Virus record (IMG/VR): IMGVR_UViG_3300048694_001042
Coordinates: 1 to 64,000 of that record
Length of the DNA: 64,000 bases
Origin: a virus
Strand: one strand, 5' to 3'
Shown here: in pieces, positions 16,423 through 25,269 of the stretch
Layout of the letters: each line of letters begins with the position of its first letter
Numbering within the stretch: position 1 is the stretch's first letter
Made by a program: the position numbers and the translations under genes
Notes under the pieces: generated by a model
Told to the model about the DNA's origin: nothing
The model's database searches: none
The model's input: only the letters and a program-made list of their open reading frames with translations

Positions 16423-16997
16423 GCGCAGACATCGACATTGACATGCCCAACAGGGACGCATTGCTGAAACTGATCCAGCATGTGCCTGCACGGCTTGAAG
16501 TTAATGGTCAAGTGCGTAAACATAACTCGGGTATCTACGTTACAGAAATTCCTAGGGACATTCCCAACGGTTGTGCAGCTATTGATTACGAAGCAGCCGA
16601 ACAGCGCGGCTATTTCAAAATAGACTTGCTAAACATGAGTGTTTACAATCTGATCAAAAGTCCTGAACACTACCAACAGATGCTGGCAATTGAACCGCCA
16701 TGGAGTCGACTGTGGACAGACCCAGCTTGGGCAAGCCAATTGGTACATGTAGGAAACTATACAGATTTGTTAAAACAAATGCAGCCAGATTCAATACCCA
16801 GAATGGCTGCTTTTATATCAATTATTCGTCCGGGCAAAGCACATTTGCAACGCAGGCCTTGGACGGAAGTATTTGCAAGTGTGTGGGATGGTGATGACAG
16901 TCGGGGATTTGTGTTCAAGAAGTCACATGCGCTAAGTTACAGCATGTTGGTCAAATTGCACATGAACTTGCTCAATCAAGTCGACGCACAAGCGTGA
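16419..16997 (+). CDS. Miniature DNA polymerase III alpha (DnaE)-like protein
   Basis: A 192-residue protein that aligns by eye with separated parts of bacterial DnaE. DIDIDMPNRD at 4-13 matches the catalytic (D)FDxDF...RD motif; HNSGIY at 35-40 matches the HAAGVV-type segment; GYFKIDLLNM at 64-73 matches the third catalytic Asp strand (KFDFLGL); RPGK at 137-140 and FKKSHALSY near 166-174 match RPGPM and FNKSHSAAY. All three catalytic Asp positions (6, 8, 69) seem present, but the protein is less than one fifth of DnaE length and lacks room for PHP, full fingers and beta-binding regions. Activity is unknown. The start overlaps the upstream stop. Confidence 0.65.
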   Translation: MSADIDIDMPNRDALLKLIQHVPARLEVNGQVRKHNSGIYVTEIPRDIPNGCAAIDYEAAEQRGYFKIDLLNMSVYNLIKSPEHYQQMLAIEPPWSRLWTDPAWASQLVHVGNYTDLLKQMQPDSIPRMAAFISIIRPGKAHLQRRPWTEVFASVWDGDDSRGFVFKKSHALSYSMLVKLHMNLLNQVDAQA

Positions 16998-17349
16998 TTG
17001 ACTTTCGTTTTGATTTTTTTCTGCTGATATCCAGCAAGCTGCACACCGGACCGTGTAGTATTTCCAAATCTTTGTTTGAAAAGGTTCTCAATGTGGGTTT
17101 GAATTGATCCCACTCCCCGCGAAGAAATATGTTTATGGGAATAGAATGATTGCTTTCCCACCACCAGGTGTTGGCCAGTTCTAAAAATGCCAGTTTTTCC
17201 TGCTGTGATTGCACAGCACCAAAGTCGTAGATTGTGGTAATAGCATCATCCCTGTTTTGGATAACGCCCACGTACTCTTCGTTGGCGTAGATGCACAGCG
17301 TTATAAACGGATACTTTGCTGCTAGTTTTTGAAAGATATCATTGCCCAT
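16972..17349 (-). CDS. Conserved-looking phage protein, minus strand
   Basis: A 125-residue protein convergent with the DnaE-like gene (26-nt overlap). It begins MGNDIFQKLAAKYPF, has a Trp-rich ELANTWWWESN segment in the middle, and ends in a basic tail (SRKKSKRKSITLVRRLD). It looks like a small conserved gene of aquatic T4-like phages. Function unknown. Confidence 0.7.
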   Translation of the reverse strand: MGNDIFQKLAAKYPFITLCIYANEEYVGVIQNRDDAITTIYDFGAVQSQQEKLAFLELANTWWWESNHSIPINIFLRGEWDQFKPTLRTFSNKDLEILHGPVCSLLDISRKKSKRKSITLVRRLD

Positions 17350-17354
17350 AAATA
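17348..17354 (+). promoter_or_regulatory. Late-type promoter box
   Basis: ATAAATA, 16 nt before the ATG at 17371, fits a T4-type late promoter for the structural gene that follows. A GAGG ribosome site lies in between. Confidence 0.5.
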
Positions 17355-17370
17355 ATTGTTCGAGGATCCT

Positions 17371-18444
17371 ATGTATTCAACAACCATTTACTTATACCAG
17401 CAGACAACCAAAGTTTTGTTAGTTGACACCGATGGCGGATCCTTCACTTATAGGTATGACCCCGTGTACGCAAAACCTCTTACTGTAAACAAAGGCGTTG
17501 ACAACGTGCTCTTGTTTGAGTTTATCAATCAAGAAGAAAAACCTGTCAACATCACAGGCTCAACATTTGTGTTCCGCTTGTTAAACCAAACTGGTGATCA
17601 AGTGCTGATCGAAAAACCCATGACCACACTCAGCGCACCTTTGGGTCGTGTCAAAGTGGTGCTGGATACCATGGACACAATTGATATTGTTGCTCAACCC
17701 GGTAGCTACAGTATACAACGAGCCCAGGGAGACTATGTGCAAGCTGTGTTTGTGGATGCACAAGCTGGTGCCCGAGCAGATTGTAACATTGTGGATTCAG
17801 TGCTACCGCAGTTTATTCCCAGCCGAGCATTGACCATTCCAGATATCTACGGCAAAGCTCAACAGTTGACCCCCGGACCTACCAACTGGCCAGACTGGGC
17901 CTTGTACCCACCGCCTGTGAACACCACCCAACTCACTGAATTTTACTCAAGTGAAATTCCTACCAGTGAACAAAATCTAACCACTGTCAGTGCAGACTTT
18001 GATACATTTACTGGAACAATCAAATTCCAAGCTGCTGACACCTATCAGTCCGTTTGGTATGATGTCACAGAATGCTGGGAATTCTTTGCCGAAACCAGCA
18101 CTAGATATTTCAACATTGTGGGCTTTTATCCCTTGATCCGCATGGCTATCAACAACAGTGTGGGATTTGGTGCAACTGCTACTCCTGTGGTAGAAGAGGG
18201 TGTGGTTGTGGCAATCAACGTGAACAATTCTGGACAAGGATACGTGGCCACTCCCAAAGTACAAATTCTTGGTGATGGTGCAGGAGCCACTGCTCGAGTT
18301 GTTTCTGTGGGAGAAGATGGACAAATTGGTCCAATTGAAGTGACCAATGGCGGTGCTGGATATGTTCCTTTGCAGTACCAAGGTACACAAGCAGCCACGG
18401 TGTTGATTACCAATGGCTACATTTCAAACATCAAATATCGTTGA
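17371..18444 (+). CDS. Baseplate/tail structural protein with BppU-like N-terminus
   Basis: A 357-residue protein. Residues about 35-115 resemble the BppU-type Ig-like domain (a linear polymer-style domain with NxGVDNVLLFEF ... NITGSTFVFRL). The middle has a tail-like WPDW...YPPPV segment. Residues about 255-345 carry two NxGxGYxxxPxV-type repeats (NSGQGYVATPKV and NGGAGYVPLQY), common in phage virion proteins. It is flanked by replication genes but has its own late-type box. Confidence 0.75.
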   Translation: MYSTTIYLYQQTTKVLLVDTDGGSFTYRYDPVYAKPLTVNKGVDNVLLFEFINQEEKPVNITGSTFVFRLLNQTGDQVLIEKPMTTLSAPLGRVKVVLDTMDTIDIVAQPGSYSIQRAQGDYVQAVFVDAQAGARADCNIVDSVLPQFIPSRALTIPDIYGKAQQLTPGPTNWPDWALYPPPVNTTQLTEFYSSEIPTSEQNLTTVSADFDTFTGTIKFQAADTYQSVWYDVTECWEFFAETSTRYFNIVGFYPLIRMAINNSVGFGATATPVVEEGVVVAINVNNSGQGYVATPKVQILGDGAGATARVVSVGEDGQIGPIEVTNGGAGYVPLQYQGTQAATVLITNGYISNIKYR

Positions 18445-18469
18445 TCTAGTGTTACAAATCTGTTATACT
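18441..18469 (+). promoter_or_regulatory. Primase promoter, leaderless
   Basis: TTGATC (18441-18446), 17-nt spacer, TATACT (18464-18469). The primase ATG begins 7 nt later with no ribosome site. The -10 lies in an inverted repeat (CTGTTATACTGTAACAG, 18460-18476). Confidence 0.8.
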
Positions 18470-18476
18470 GTAACAG

Positions 18477-19442
18477 ATGTTTGATATTTTCAGTTATTTG
18501 CCAGCGAAAAGAAAGCAAACGCCTTCGGGTTGGGTAAGCTTCAATGCAGTTTGTTGCAGTGACAAGCGACAACGTGCTGGACTGAAAACCACAGAACAAG
18601 GTTGGAGTTATCACTGCTTCAACTGCTCGTACACAGCCAGTTTTATTCTGGGTCGCAATCTAAGTTTCAAAGCTCGCAAATTGTTAGGGATGTTAAATGT
18701 TCCCGAAATGGAAATTGAACATTTGAATTTAGAAAGCATGCGTCACAGGTCCATGGAAGGGCTAGTAGCAGATCGTCAGCGCACACTCAATGCACTAGCA
18801 GACATTAAATTTGAAGAACGAGACTTGCCACCCTATGCAGAACTGCTGACAGAGGAAGGCAGTTATAGAGATTACGTGCGTAGCAGACGAGTGCCCGAAG
18901 ACTATCCTGTGATGATTCAAACACAAAACGACGGAGTACACTGGACCAGACCACACGTGGTAATTCCGTTTACACATGACAACACTGTGGTTGGTTGGAC
19001 ATGTAGATTTTTAGATACCAAAACTCCCAAGTACATTTCAGACAGCCAGCCCAACTATGTGTTTGGAACTGATTTACAAAAGGAATCTTGGACGCATGTG
19101 CTGGTCATGGAAGGCATCTTTGATGCACTCAGCATTGGCGGTGTGGCAACCATGCACAATACCATCAGTGATGGACAAGCAAGACTCATACGCAGCCTGG
19201 GCAAAGACATAACTGTAGTACCAGATCAAGACACCGCAGGCCTGGCACTGATTGACCGTGCAGTGGAATTGAACTGGGCAGTAAGCATACCCAACTGGCC
19301 ATCTCACATCAAAGATGTAAACGATGCAGTAATAGAATTTGGCAAGTTGGCAACTATGCTAACTATATTCGAAGCCAGAGAAACGTCGAAGATTAAAATA
19401 GAATTAAGGAAGAAGAAACTTGCTCAAAGATTACAACGCTGA
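18477..19442 (+). CDS. 61: DNA primase, gp61-like
   Basis: A 321-residue primase (T4 gp61 is 342) that makes RNA primers for lagging-strand synthesis. Cys26/Cys27 and HCFNC at 46-50 form the zinc-binding site. A TOPRIM segment with VLVMEGIFDALS lies near 205-216, followed by a VVPDQDTAG metal-binding stretch near 240. The helicase gene follows with a 23-nt overlap, matching the T4 primosome pair. Confidence 0.9.
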   Translation: MFDIFSYLPAKRKQTPSGWVSFNAVCCSDKRQRAGLKTTEQGWSYHCFNCSYTASFILGRNLSFKARKLLGMLNVPEMEIEHLNLESMRHRSMEGLVADRQRTLNALADIKFEERDLPPYAELLTEEGSYRDYVRSRRVPEDYPVMIQTQNDGVHWTRPHVVIPFTHDNTVVGWTCRFLDTKTPKYISDSQPNYVFGTDLQKESWTHVLVMEGIFDALSIGGVATMHNTISDGQARLIRSLGKDITVVPDQDTAGLALIDRAVELNWAVSIPNWPSHIKDVNDAVIEFGKLATMLTIFEARETSKIKIELRKKKLAQRLQR

Positions 19443-20859
19443 TATCCAAAAACTATTTTTGGAAATGATGTTAGAAGACGCAAGCAGTTATGTGCGTATT
19501 CAAAACATCTACAACCCCCAGAACTTTGACAAGAGTCTGCGACCTGCGGCTGAGTTTATACAAGAACACAGCGACAAGTTCAAGACCATGCCCGACCGCA
19601 CTCAAATTTCTGCAGCCACGGGTGTTAAGCTAGCACCAGTACCCGACTTGAACGAAGGTCACTTTGACTGGTTCATGACAGAGTTTGAAGCATTTACTCG
19701 ACGCCAAGAACTTGAACGTGCCATTCTCAAAGCCGCAGACTTGCTGGAAAAGGGCGAGTTTGAACCAGTCGAAAAGCTGATCAAAGATGCAGTACAAATC
19801 AGTCTGACCAAAGACATGGGCACAGATTATTTTGCTGATCCTGCGGCTCGTATCAACAAGTACTTCAATTCTGGCGGACAAGTGAGCACAGGCTGGCCGC
19901 AACTGGACAAACTGTTGTATGGCGGATTCAGTCGCGGCGAATTGAACATTTTTGCAGGTGGCTCGGGATCTGGAAAAAGCTTGGTCATGATGAACATTGC
20001 ACTCAACTGGTTGCAACAAGGACTCAGTGGTGTGTATATCACACTAGAACTTTCAGAAGAACTTACAAGCTTGCGTACAGATGCCATGCTGACCAATATG
20101 TCAACCAAAGACATTCGCAAGGACATTGATACCACAGAACTCAAAGTCAAACTGGTTGCCAAAAAGTCCGGGCAATACAGAGTCAAAGCACTGCCGGCAC
20201 AAAGCAATATCAACGACATCAGAGCCTATCTCAAAGAAGTACAAATTCAAACAGGTATTCGAGTGGATTTTATGATGGTTGACTACTTGGACTTGCTGAT
20301 GCCGGTCAGCGCCAAAGTCAGTCCCAACGACTTGTTTGTCAAAGACAAGTATGTTTCAGAAGAATTGCGTAACTTGGCCAAAGAGTTAGGCATCTTAATG
20401 GTAACTGCATCGCAGTTAAACCGTTCAGCAGTTGAAGAAATTGAATTTGATCACTCACATATTTCGGGTGGTATCTCAAAGATCAACACAGCAGACAACG
20501 TATTTGGTATTTTTACCAGCAGGGCCATGAAAGAGCGCGGCAAGTACCAAATTCAATGTATGAAAAGTCGTAGTTCAACTGGCGTGGGACAAAAAATTGA
20601 CTTGGAATACAACATTGAAACCATGCGTATTACAGACGAAGGCGGGGACGAAGGAACCGGCTATAACAAGCCGCAAAGCTCGCTAATGGACTCAATCAAA
20701 GCTCGTAGCCAAGTGAAATCCGCAGAAGAAACTTCAGAAGCTCCGCAGAAATGGGAACGTGCCACAGGCGTTCCAGCTTGGGAACAAGCTCCTAAAATTG
20801 AAGCAGATGTGCAAAGTACCAAGTTAAAACAGCTTTTGGGTAAAATAAAATCAAACTGA
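19420..20859 (+). CDS. 41: Replicative DNA helicase, gp41-like
   Basis: A 479-residue DnaB/RecA-fold helicase (T4 gp41 is 475). Walker A GGSGSGKS lies near 180-187 and Walker B FMMVDYLDLL near 285; a SRSSTGVG segment fits the arginine-finger end. The TTG start is chosen because AAGGAAG sits at the right distance upstream. It forms a hexamer on the lagging-strand template and works with the overlapping primase gene product. Confidence 0.93.
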   Translation: MLKDYNADIQKLFLEMMLEDASSYVRIQNIYNPQNFDKSLRPAAEFIQEHSDKFKTMPDRTQISAATGVKLAPVPDLNEGHFDWFMTEFEAFTRRQELERAILKAADLLEKGEFEPVEKLIKDAVQISLTKDMGTDYFADPAARINKYFNSGGQVSTGWPQLDKLLYGGFSRGELNIFAGGSGSGKSLVMMNIALNWLQQGLSGVYITLELSEELTSLRTDAMLTNMSTKDIRKDIDTTELKVKLVAKKSGQYRVKALPAQSNINDIRAYLKEVQIQTGIRVDFMMVDYLDLLMPVSAKVSPNDLFVKDKYVSEELRNLAKELGILMVTASQLNRSAVEEIEFDHSHISGGISKINTADNVFGIFTSRAMKERGKYQIQCMKSRSSTGVGQKIDLEYNIETMRITDEGGDEGTGYNKPQSSLMDSIKARSQVKSAEETSEAPQKWERATGVPAWEQAPKIEADVQSTKLKQLLGKIKSN

Positions 20860-20865
20860 TTCTGA

Positions 20866-20872
20866 ATAAATA
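20866..20872 (+). promoter_or_regulatory. Late-type promoter box
   Basis: ATAAATA, 19 nt before the ATG at 20892, at the junction between the replication and structural genes. Confidence 0.4.
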
Positions 20873-20891
20873 ATTCAAAGGTCCTTGGACG

Positions 20892-21140
20892 ATGCAAAAA
20901 AAGACTCGAAGTATTTTAGAAGAATTGGACTCCATGTATGTGGAGCGAGATCGCCGTCTAATAATTGAAAACAGAGCTGCCAGTGTTATTGCCAGTGCTG
21001 TGAGATTATTGGAGCAGATTGATGCTGAGTTCCCACCAGACCAGGCAGAGAATCTCACACGCAAATTGCTCAATGCCATTCGCACTAGAGATTCAGGAAA
21101 ATTCGCCAGATCTGTAAGGAGAACAAATGCAGATCTATGA
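20892..21140 (+). CDS. Small helical protein
   Basis: An 82-residue charged helical protein (MQKKTRSILEELDSMYVERDR...) overlapping the next gene by 14 nt. It heads the structural-type operon. No function recognised; a head or neck accessory role is possible. Confidence 0.7.
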   Translation: MQKKTRSILEELDSMYVERDRRLIIENRAASVIASAVRLLEQIDAEFPPDQAENLTRKLLNAIRTRDSGKFARSVRRTNADL

Positions 21141-22158
21141 AATCTTCCAAGCTAATGAAAACGTACTCAAAGGCGTTGCTAACAGTGTAAAAAGCGCAGT
21201 AAGTCGCACACCTGCTATTGCTGGCGCTGTGAACAGCGTAAAAAGTGTAGCAAGCCGTGCCCCTGCCATTGCTGGTGCAGTTGCTAGCGATATTGGCAGC
21301 AGAATACTAAGCCGCGCAGGCTTGCCCGGAGACGTTGGACTAGGTTCAAAAAATGCATTTGGTGACAAAGAAGCCCAAGCTGCTCGCACCGCTGAACCCA
21401 TAATCAAAGCACAAGCAGACAACTTATTCAAACAGTGGGCTGCAAACAAAGATCGATCCAATCCTGCTGCTCTACAACAATCACTGATCAGTGTGGTGCA
21501 AAATACACTGTTGCAAAGAAAACTAGGCCGTGATTATACCAACTTAGATAACTGGGTTGCACAAGACCCCCAAACCCAACAACGTGCTGCCGGACTGGTT
21601 AAAAATATCACCTCAGGTATTGATACTATTTTGAAATCCGACCCGCAAGATACTGCCCAAGCTTGGGAAAATCTTGTGCGAGCAACTTCCCAGGCCATGT
21701 CACTAATGACATTCCATCCTAAGAATTACAACTATTCAGGTCAGGCCGCTGCACAAATGCCAGTGGTTACTACCACAGCACAAGGATACAAGATTGGCAA
21801 CACTGCATTGAACTCAGCCAATCCTGCTCAGCAAACAATGATACAGTTAATCAAGAGTCAAGTTGCCCCAAATGGTGCATTACCTAGAATCACAGTGACC
21901 CCACAAGGTTATATGTTAGGCTCGTTACCTTTGACACCTACCGATGCTACACACAAAAAATTAATTGACATTATCACCGGTGGCAAACCCAAAACAACAA
22001 AAGCCAAAACAAAAAAAGCTAAACCACAGCCTACAGCAAAACCAATTGCAGGTACAGAGATCAAAGGAGCCAAAGCTGGTGCACCGACTTCGGCAGAAGT
22101 TGCCAATCTTGAAAAACGTATACAACAGGCTCAGGCTGCCCAAGGACAAACAGCATGA
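21127..22158 (+). CDS. Virion/internal protein of unknown function
   Basis: A 343-residue Ala-rich protein starting MQIYEIF, a pattern shared by several phage structural-region proteins. Residues about 19-52 contain a tandem pair of 17-residue units ending in PAIAGAV. The C-terminal 60 residues are Lys/Pro/Ala-rich and disordered, followed by a short coiled coil. Position between the helicase and a large nucleotidyltransferase-like protein suggests a packaged or assembly protein; this is inference. Confidence 0.7.
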   Translation: MQIYEIFQANENVLKGVANSVKSAVSRTPAIAGAVNSVKSVASRAPAIAGAVASDIGSRILSRAGLPGDVGLGSKNAFGDKEAQAARTAEPIIKAQADNLFKQWAANKDRSNPAALQQSLISVVQNTLLQRKLGRDYTNLDNWVAQDPQTQQRAAGLVKNITSGIDTILKSDPQDTAQAWENLVRATSQAMSLMTFHPKNYNYSGQAAAQMPVVTTTAQGYKIGNTALNSANPAQQTMIQLIKSQVAPNGALPRITVTPQGYMLGSLPLTPTDATHKKLIDIITGGKPKTTKAKTKKAKPQPTAKPIAGTEIKGAKAGAPTSAEVANLEKRIQQAQAAQGQTA

Positions 22159-24050
22159 AATTACTAGAAGGTGGAAACGTATTCAAAGACGCTGACGGAC
22201 AGCCGTTGACCGGCCGTGTGAATCAAAGTGACATCCCTGCCACTGTGCAATGGATTGAGCAATTGACTGGCATTGAATTTCCACGTGATCGTTGGCTAGG
22301 CAGCACAGGCAAGAACCCTACTTCGGGAGACCTAGATCTTGCTGTGGATGCCAACGAAGTCAACAAAGACCAACTGTTTGCCAAGCTGAGTGCATGGGCA
22401 GCAAGTCACAAACTCAACCCCAAGGAATGGATCAAAAAGGGCGGCGAAGTGCATTTGCGTACACCTATTGCCGGCCGTCCAGAATTGGGTTATGTGCAAA
22501 CTGATTTTATGTTTTTTCCTAACTTAGATTGGGGACAGTTTTATTACAGCCAAGGCCCGGACTCTGCTTACAAAGGTATGAACCGCGCTGTGCTCATGAG
22601 CAGCATAGCCAAACAACAGGGACTCAAAGTTGGCAGCAACGGTGTGTTCAGCAGAGCTACTAACGAACTGGTAAGTCAAGATCCCGATCAACTGGCTGAC
22701 TGGATACTGGGCAAAGGTCGCACTCGCAAAGATCTTGCCACTGTGGAAAGCATTTATGCTGCACTAGCTCGTGATCCTGATCGCGATGTCAAGCTGGCAG
22801 ATTTTCGTGAGTATTTGGCTCGCGAAGGCCTGCAAGAACCTACTGCTGTGAACGAAAACACTGAAGTAAACTTCTTGGCCAAACTGCGTGACCGCATTGT
22901 CAATCAAGGCATGCAACCCTTGATCGAAACTGAAACTGCCAACCCTTATAGCATATACGAAGCAGAAGAAACCAACGTTGGTGGCCGAGCCAAGGGCATT
23001 GAGCACTTGGAAGACCTGGTGTTCCGCAAAGGCCGACGTGGTGCCCAAGAAGCCTTGGCCATTGTGCAAGCTGCCAGCGAACAACCGGCCAGCACCACTG
23101 TAAAGTGGGACGGCAAGCCTGCTGTGGTATTTGGACGCAAGCCTGCCACAGGCGAGTTTGTGCTCACAGACGGTTCAGGATTTGAAGCTCGGGGCTATGA
23201 TGGACTTGCTACCAGCCCCAAAATGATGGCACAAATTCAAAACACACGCTCCGGAGAACGGTCGGGCATTATCAAGCTGTATGCTGACTTGTGGCCTATA
23301 CTGGAAGCTGCCACACCCACAAACTTCCGTGGTTATGTCAAGGGTGATTTGTTGTACATGGAAACACCTCCACTGGAAGCCGGCAACTATGTGTTCAAAC
23401 CCAACACAGTGGAATATCGTATTCCAGCCAAATCAAGCCTGGGACAGCGTATTGGTAATTCTACCATTGGTATTGCCATGCATTCCATGTATGCTGACCA
23501 AGGCGAAGCTAGACAGCCGCTCAGCAGAGTAAAATTCAACGAAGTACCTGGTCTGTTGTTGATCGAGCCCATTGCTGGCAAAGAAATGATGCCAGAGTCT
23601 AACTTGGTCAAACAAGTCAAAGCATTGATTCGCAGCAAAGGCGCTGCAATTGACACACTGTTTAATCCTGCAGAATTACGAGCACAGCAAATCACAGACT
23701 TGGCCAAGCTGTGTGTGGATTACATCAACTATAGAATCCGCACAGGTAATTTTGATAACTTGTTGGCAGGGTTTGGAGATTGGTTAAAAACCAAAGTCAC
23801 TCCTAAAAAGTTTGGTAACATCATTGAGTACTTGCAAAGTCCACGTAGCAACACTGAAGCATTGGCTGCTGCATTTACTATTTTTATACTGTTGCACGAC
23901 TTAAAGCTAGACATACTGCGACAGCTGGATCTACGCGATCCTGGGCATGAAGGTTGGGTTATGGCCACACCCGCAGGCTATGCTAAGGCGGTCAATCGCT
24001 TTGATTTCACTGCCAGAAACCGCGCCCAAAATAACCCTCAACAGGCGTAA
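22155..24050 (+). CDS. Two-domain nucleotidyltransferase / KxDG ligase-like protein
   Basis: A 631-residue protein. The N-terminal domain has GSTGKNPTSGDLDL at 49-62, the GS...DxD signature of polymerase-beta-type nucleotidyltransferases. Near residue 317, VKWDGKPAVVFG matches motif I (KxDG) of the ATP-grasp-unrelated ligase/capping-enzyme adenylating family, followed by a possible motif III (GYVKGDLLYME, near 400). If both domains are active, it could modify and ligate RNA or DNA ends. Similar large proteins occur in T4-like phages of marine bacteria with no agreed role. Overlaps both the upstream gene (4 nt) and a structural neighbourhood. Confidence 0.65.
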   Translation: MKLLEGGNVFKDADGQPLTGRVNQSDIPATVQWIEQLTGIEFPRDRWLGSTGKNPTSGDLDLAVDANEVNKDQLFAKLSAWAASHKLNPKEWIKKGGEVHLRTPIAGRPELGYVQTDFMFFPNLDWGQFYYSQGPDSAYKGMNRAVLMSSIAKQQGLKVGSNGVFSRATNELVSQDPDQLADWILGKGRTRKDLATVESIYAALARDPDRDVKLADFREYLAREGLQEPTAVNENTEVNFLAKLRDRIVNQGMQPLIETETANPYSIYEAEETNVGGRAKGIEHLEDLVFRKGRRGAQEALAIVQAASEQPASTTVKWDGKPAVVFGRKPATGEFVLTDGSGFEARGYDGLATSPKMMAQIQNTRSGERSGIIKLYADLWPILEAATPTNFRGYVKGDLLYMETPPLEAGNYVFKPNTVEYRIPAKSSLGQRIGNSTIGIAMHSMYADQGEARQPLSRVKFNEVPGLLLIEPIAGKEMMPESNLVKQVKALIRSKGAAIDTLFNPAELRAQQITDLAKLCVDYINYRIRTGNFDNLLAGFGDWLKTKVTPKKFGNIIEYLQSPRSNTEALAAAFTIFILLHDLKLDILRQLDLRDPGHEGWVMATPAGYAKAVNRFDFTARNRAQNNPQQA

Positions 24051-24063
24051 TTTTTGCCAGTTT

Positions 24064-24090
24064 CATAAATAAGTGTAGGGTCAAAGACCC
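24064..24090 (+). promoter_or_regulatory. Late promoter and 5' mRNA hairpin
   Basis: CATAAATA (24064-24071), then a GGGTC-AAA-GACCC hairpin (24078-24090) starting about where the transcript should begin. Such 5' hairpins often stabilise abundant mRNAs. Confidence 0.65.
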
Positions 24091-24113
24091 AATTAACTTA
24101 AAAGGAAATTATC

Positions 24114-24518
24114 ATGGCTTATTATACCCCAGTAAATGGTGATGCACAACCAGTATTTGCAATCGACGTTCAAAACGGTCCTGTTGCTGCTTCTGCTTCT
24201 ACCGCTGCTACACCAGTTAACCTAGCTGGTCCTAAGTTGGACTTCTTCCGCGTTGTTGCTAACACCACAGTGGTTAGCCAGCAAGGCGTGCAAGAATACG
24301 TTGCTAACGTTATTCAAGCTATCCAACAAACCGCTACAGTCGCTATGTACCAAGTTGACGGCACAGTGTTGAGCTTCGGTGTTTACCCAACCGGCGCTTT
24401 TGCTAACGCTTCAACCAACACATCAGCTGCCAGCTTCTTGGCTGCCGCCAACATTACCTACACAGGTTATCAGTTGGATAGCGCCACAAGCATTGGTTTC
24501 AAACTAGCTGCTTCCTAA
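24114..24518 (+). CDS. Probable abundant virion structural protein
   Basis: A 134-residue Ala/Thr/Ser-rich, beta-predicted protein with a strong AAAAGGA ribosome site. It is a single-gene transcription unit: late promoter with 5' hairpin before it and a strong terminator after it, as expected for a high-copy virion protein such as a decoration or tube-like subunit. No family recognised. Confidence 0.75.
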   Translation: MAYYTPVNGDAQPVFAIDVQNGPVAASASTAATPVNLAGPKLDFFRVVANTTVVSQQGVQEYVANVIQAIQQTATVAMYQVDGTVLSFGVYPTGAFANASTNTSAASFLAAANITYTGYQLDSATSIGFKLAAS

Positions 24519-24539
24519 TTCAAACCTAGGTCAAGCATC

Positions 24540-24569
24540 AACCCCGGACATAAAAACTCCGGGGTTTTT
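24540..24569 (+). terminator. Rho-independent terminator
   Basis: AACCCCGGA (24540-24548) pairs with TCCGGGGTT (24558-24566), followed by T residues. Confidence 0.9.
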
Positions 24570-24592
24570 CTTTGGCCTTAAATACCCGCACG

Positions 24593-25009
24593 ATGAAAAT
24601 ACTATGCAAAACCCTGTTTGATTGCACACGCACTGGTGTAACCGGGCATTTTCGCCCAGCACAGGTGCCTTTTGTTGACCAAGCGGAACAAACAATCAAC
24701 AACCAGGAAGATTGGAATCGTGCAAGAAATCAACAGCGCAATTGGGAAACAATCATGCAAATTGCCAGTCTCCGAGCACAGATTATGTCTACTAGCAAAA
24801 CACGCAAGGTTGATGACACCTGGGAATTTTCATTCGAAGTAGAAACAGTGGGTGTTTACAGCAGCAACGGGGACCCAGAAGACCTTGACGGGCTGCTGGC
24901 CGAATGCGAGGGCATACCCATGGTCGTTGGACTAAATGAAACTGTGAGTGAATCCACGCTGATCCCCGGAAAGAACATTTGGTTCGATGCCATAAATATT
25001 GAACCATGA
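24593..25009 (+). CDS. Conserved-looking phage protein
   Basis: A 138-residue protein. ATG 24593 is chosen because a CTTAAATA late-type box (24577-24584) lies 8 nt upstream, giving an almost leaderless message. The product begins MKILCKTLFDCTRTGVTGHF and has a central TWEFSFEVE strand. It resembles small conserved proteins of T4-like phages; function unknown. Confidence 0.7.
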   Translation: MKILCKTLFDCTRTGVTGHFRPAQVPFVDQAEQTINNQEDWNRARNQQRNWETIMQIASLRAQIMSTSKTRKVDDTWEFSFEVETVGVYSSNGDPEDLDGLLAECEGIPMVVGLNETVSESTLIPGKNIWFDAINIEP

Positions 25010-25269
25010 GCGACACCACAGAAATCGAAAAAAAGAGTCTAGAAGCACACGTTGAACTGTGTGCCGAAAGATACAAACTTCTTGAAACCAAACTAGGAAC
25101 AGTTGAGCAAGGAGTTAGGCACGCTAATTCGTTAATTGAAGATTTAGCAGAAACTGTGAGCAAATCCAGTGAAAAAAGCAATGATAGATTGATCGCCTGG
25201 GGCGTGGGAATCATTGTCACATTGTCTGGCGCTTGCGGTTGGTTATTGACCAATTATCTCAATAAATGA
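25006..25269 (+). CDS. Coiled-coil protein with C-terminal membrane anchor
   Basis: An 87-residue protein: a charged coiled coil (about 5-58) and one membrane segment (about 62-82, WGVGIIVTLSGACGWLL). The layout resembles XhlA-type holin-associated proteins, but a lysis role is unproven. It overlaps both neighbours by 4 nt. Confidence 0.7.
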   Translation: MSDTTEIEKKSLEAHVELCAERYKLLETKLGTVEQGVRHANSLIEDLAETVSKSSEKSNDRLIAWGVGIIVTLSGACGWLLTNYLNK

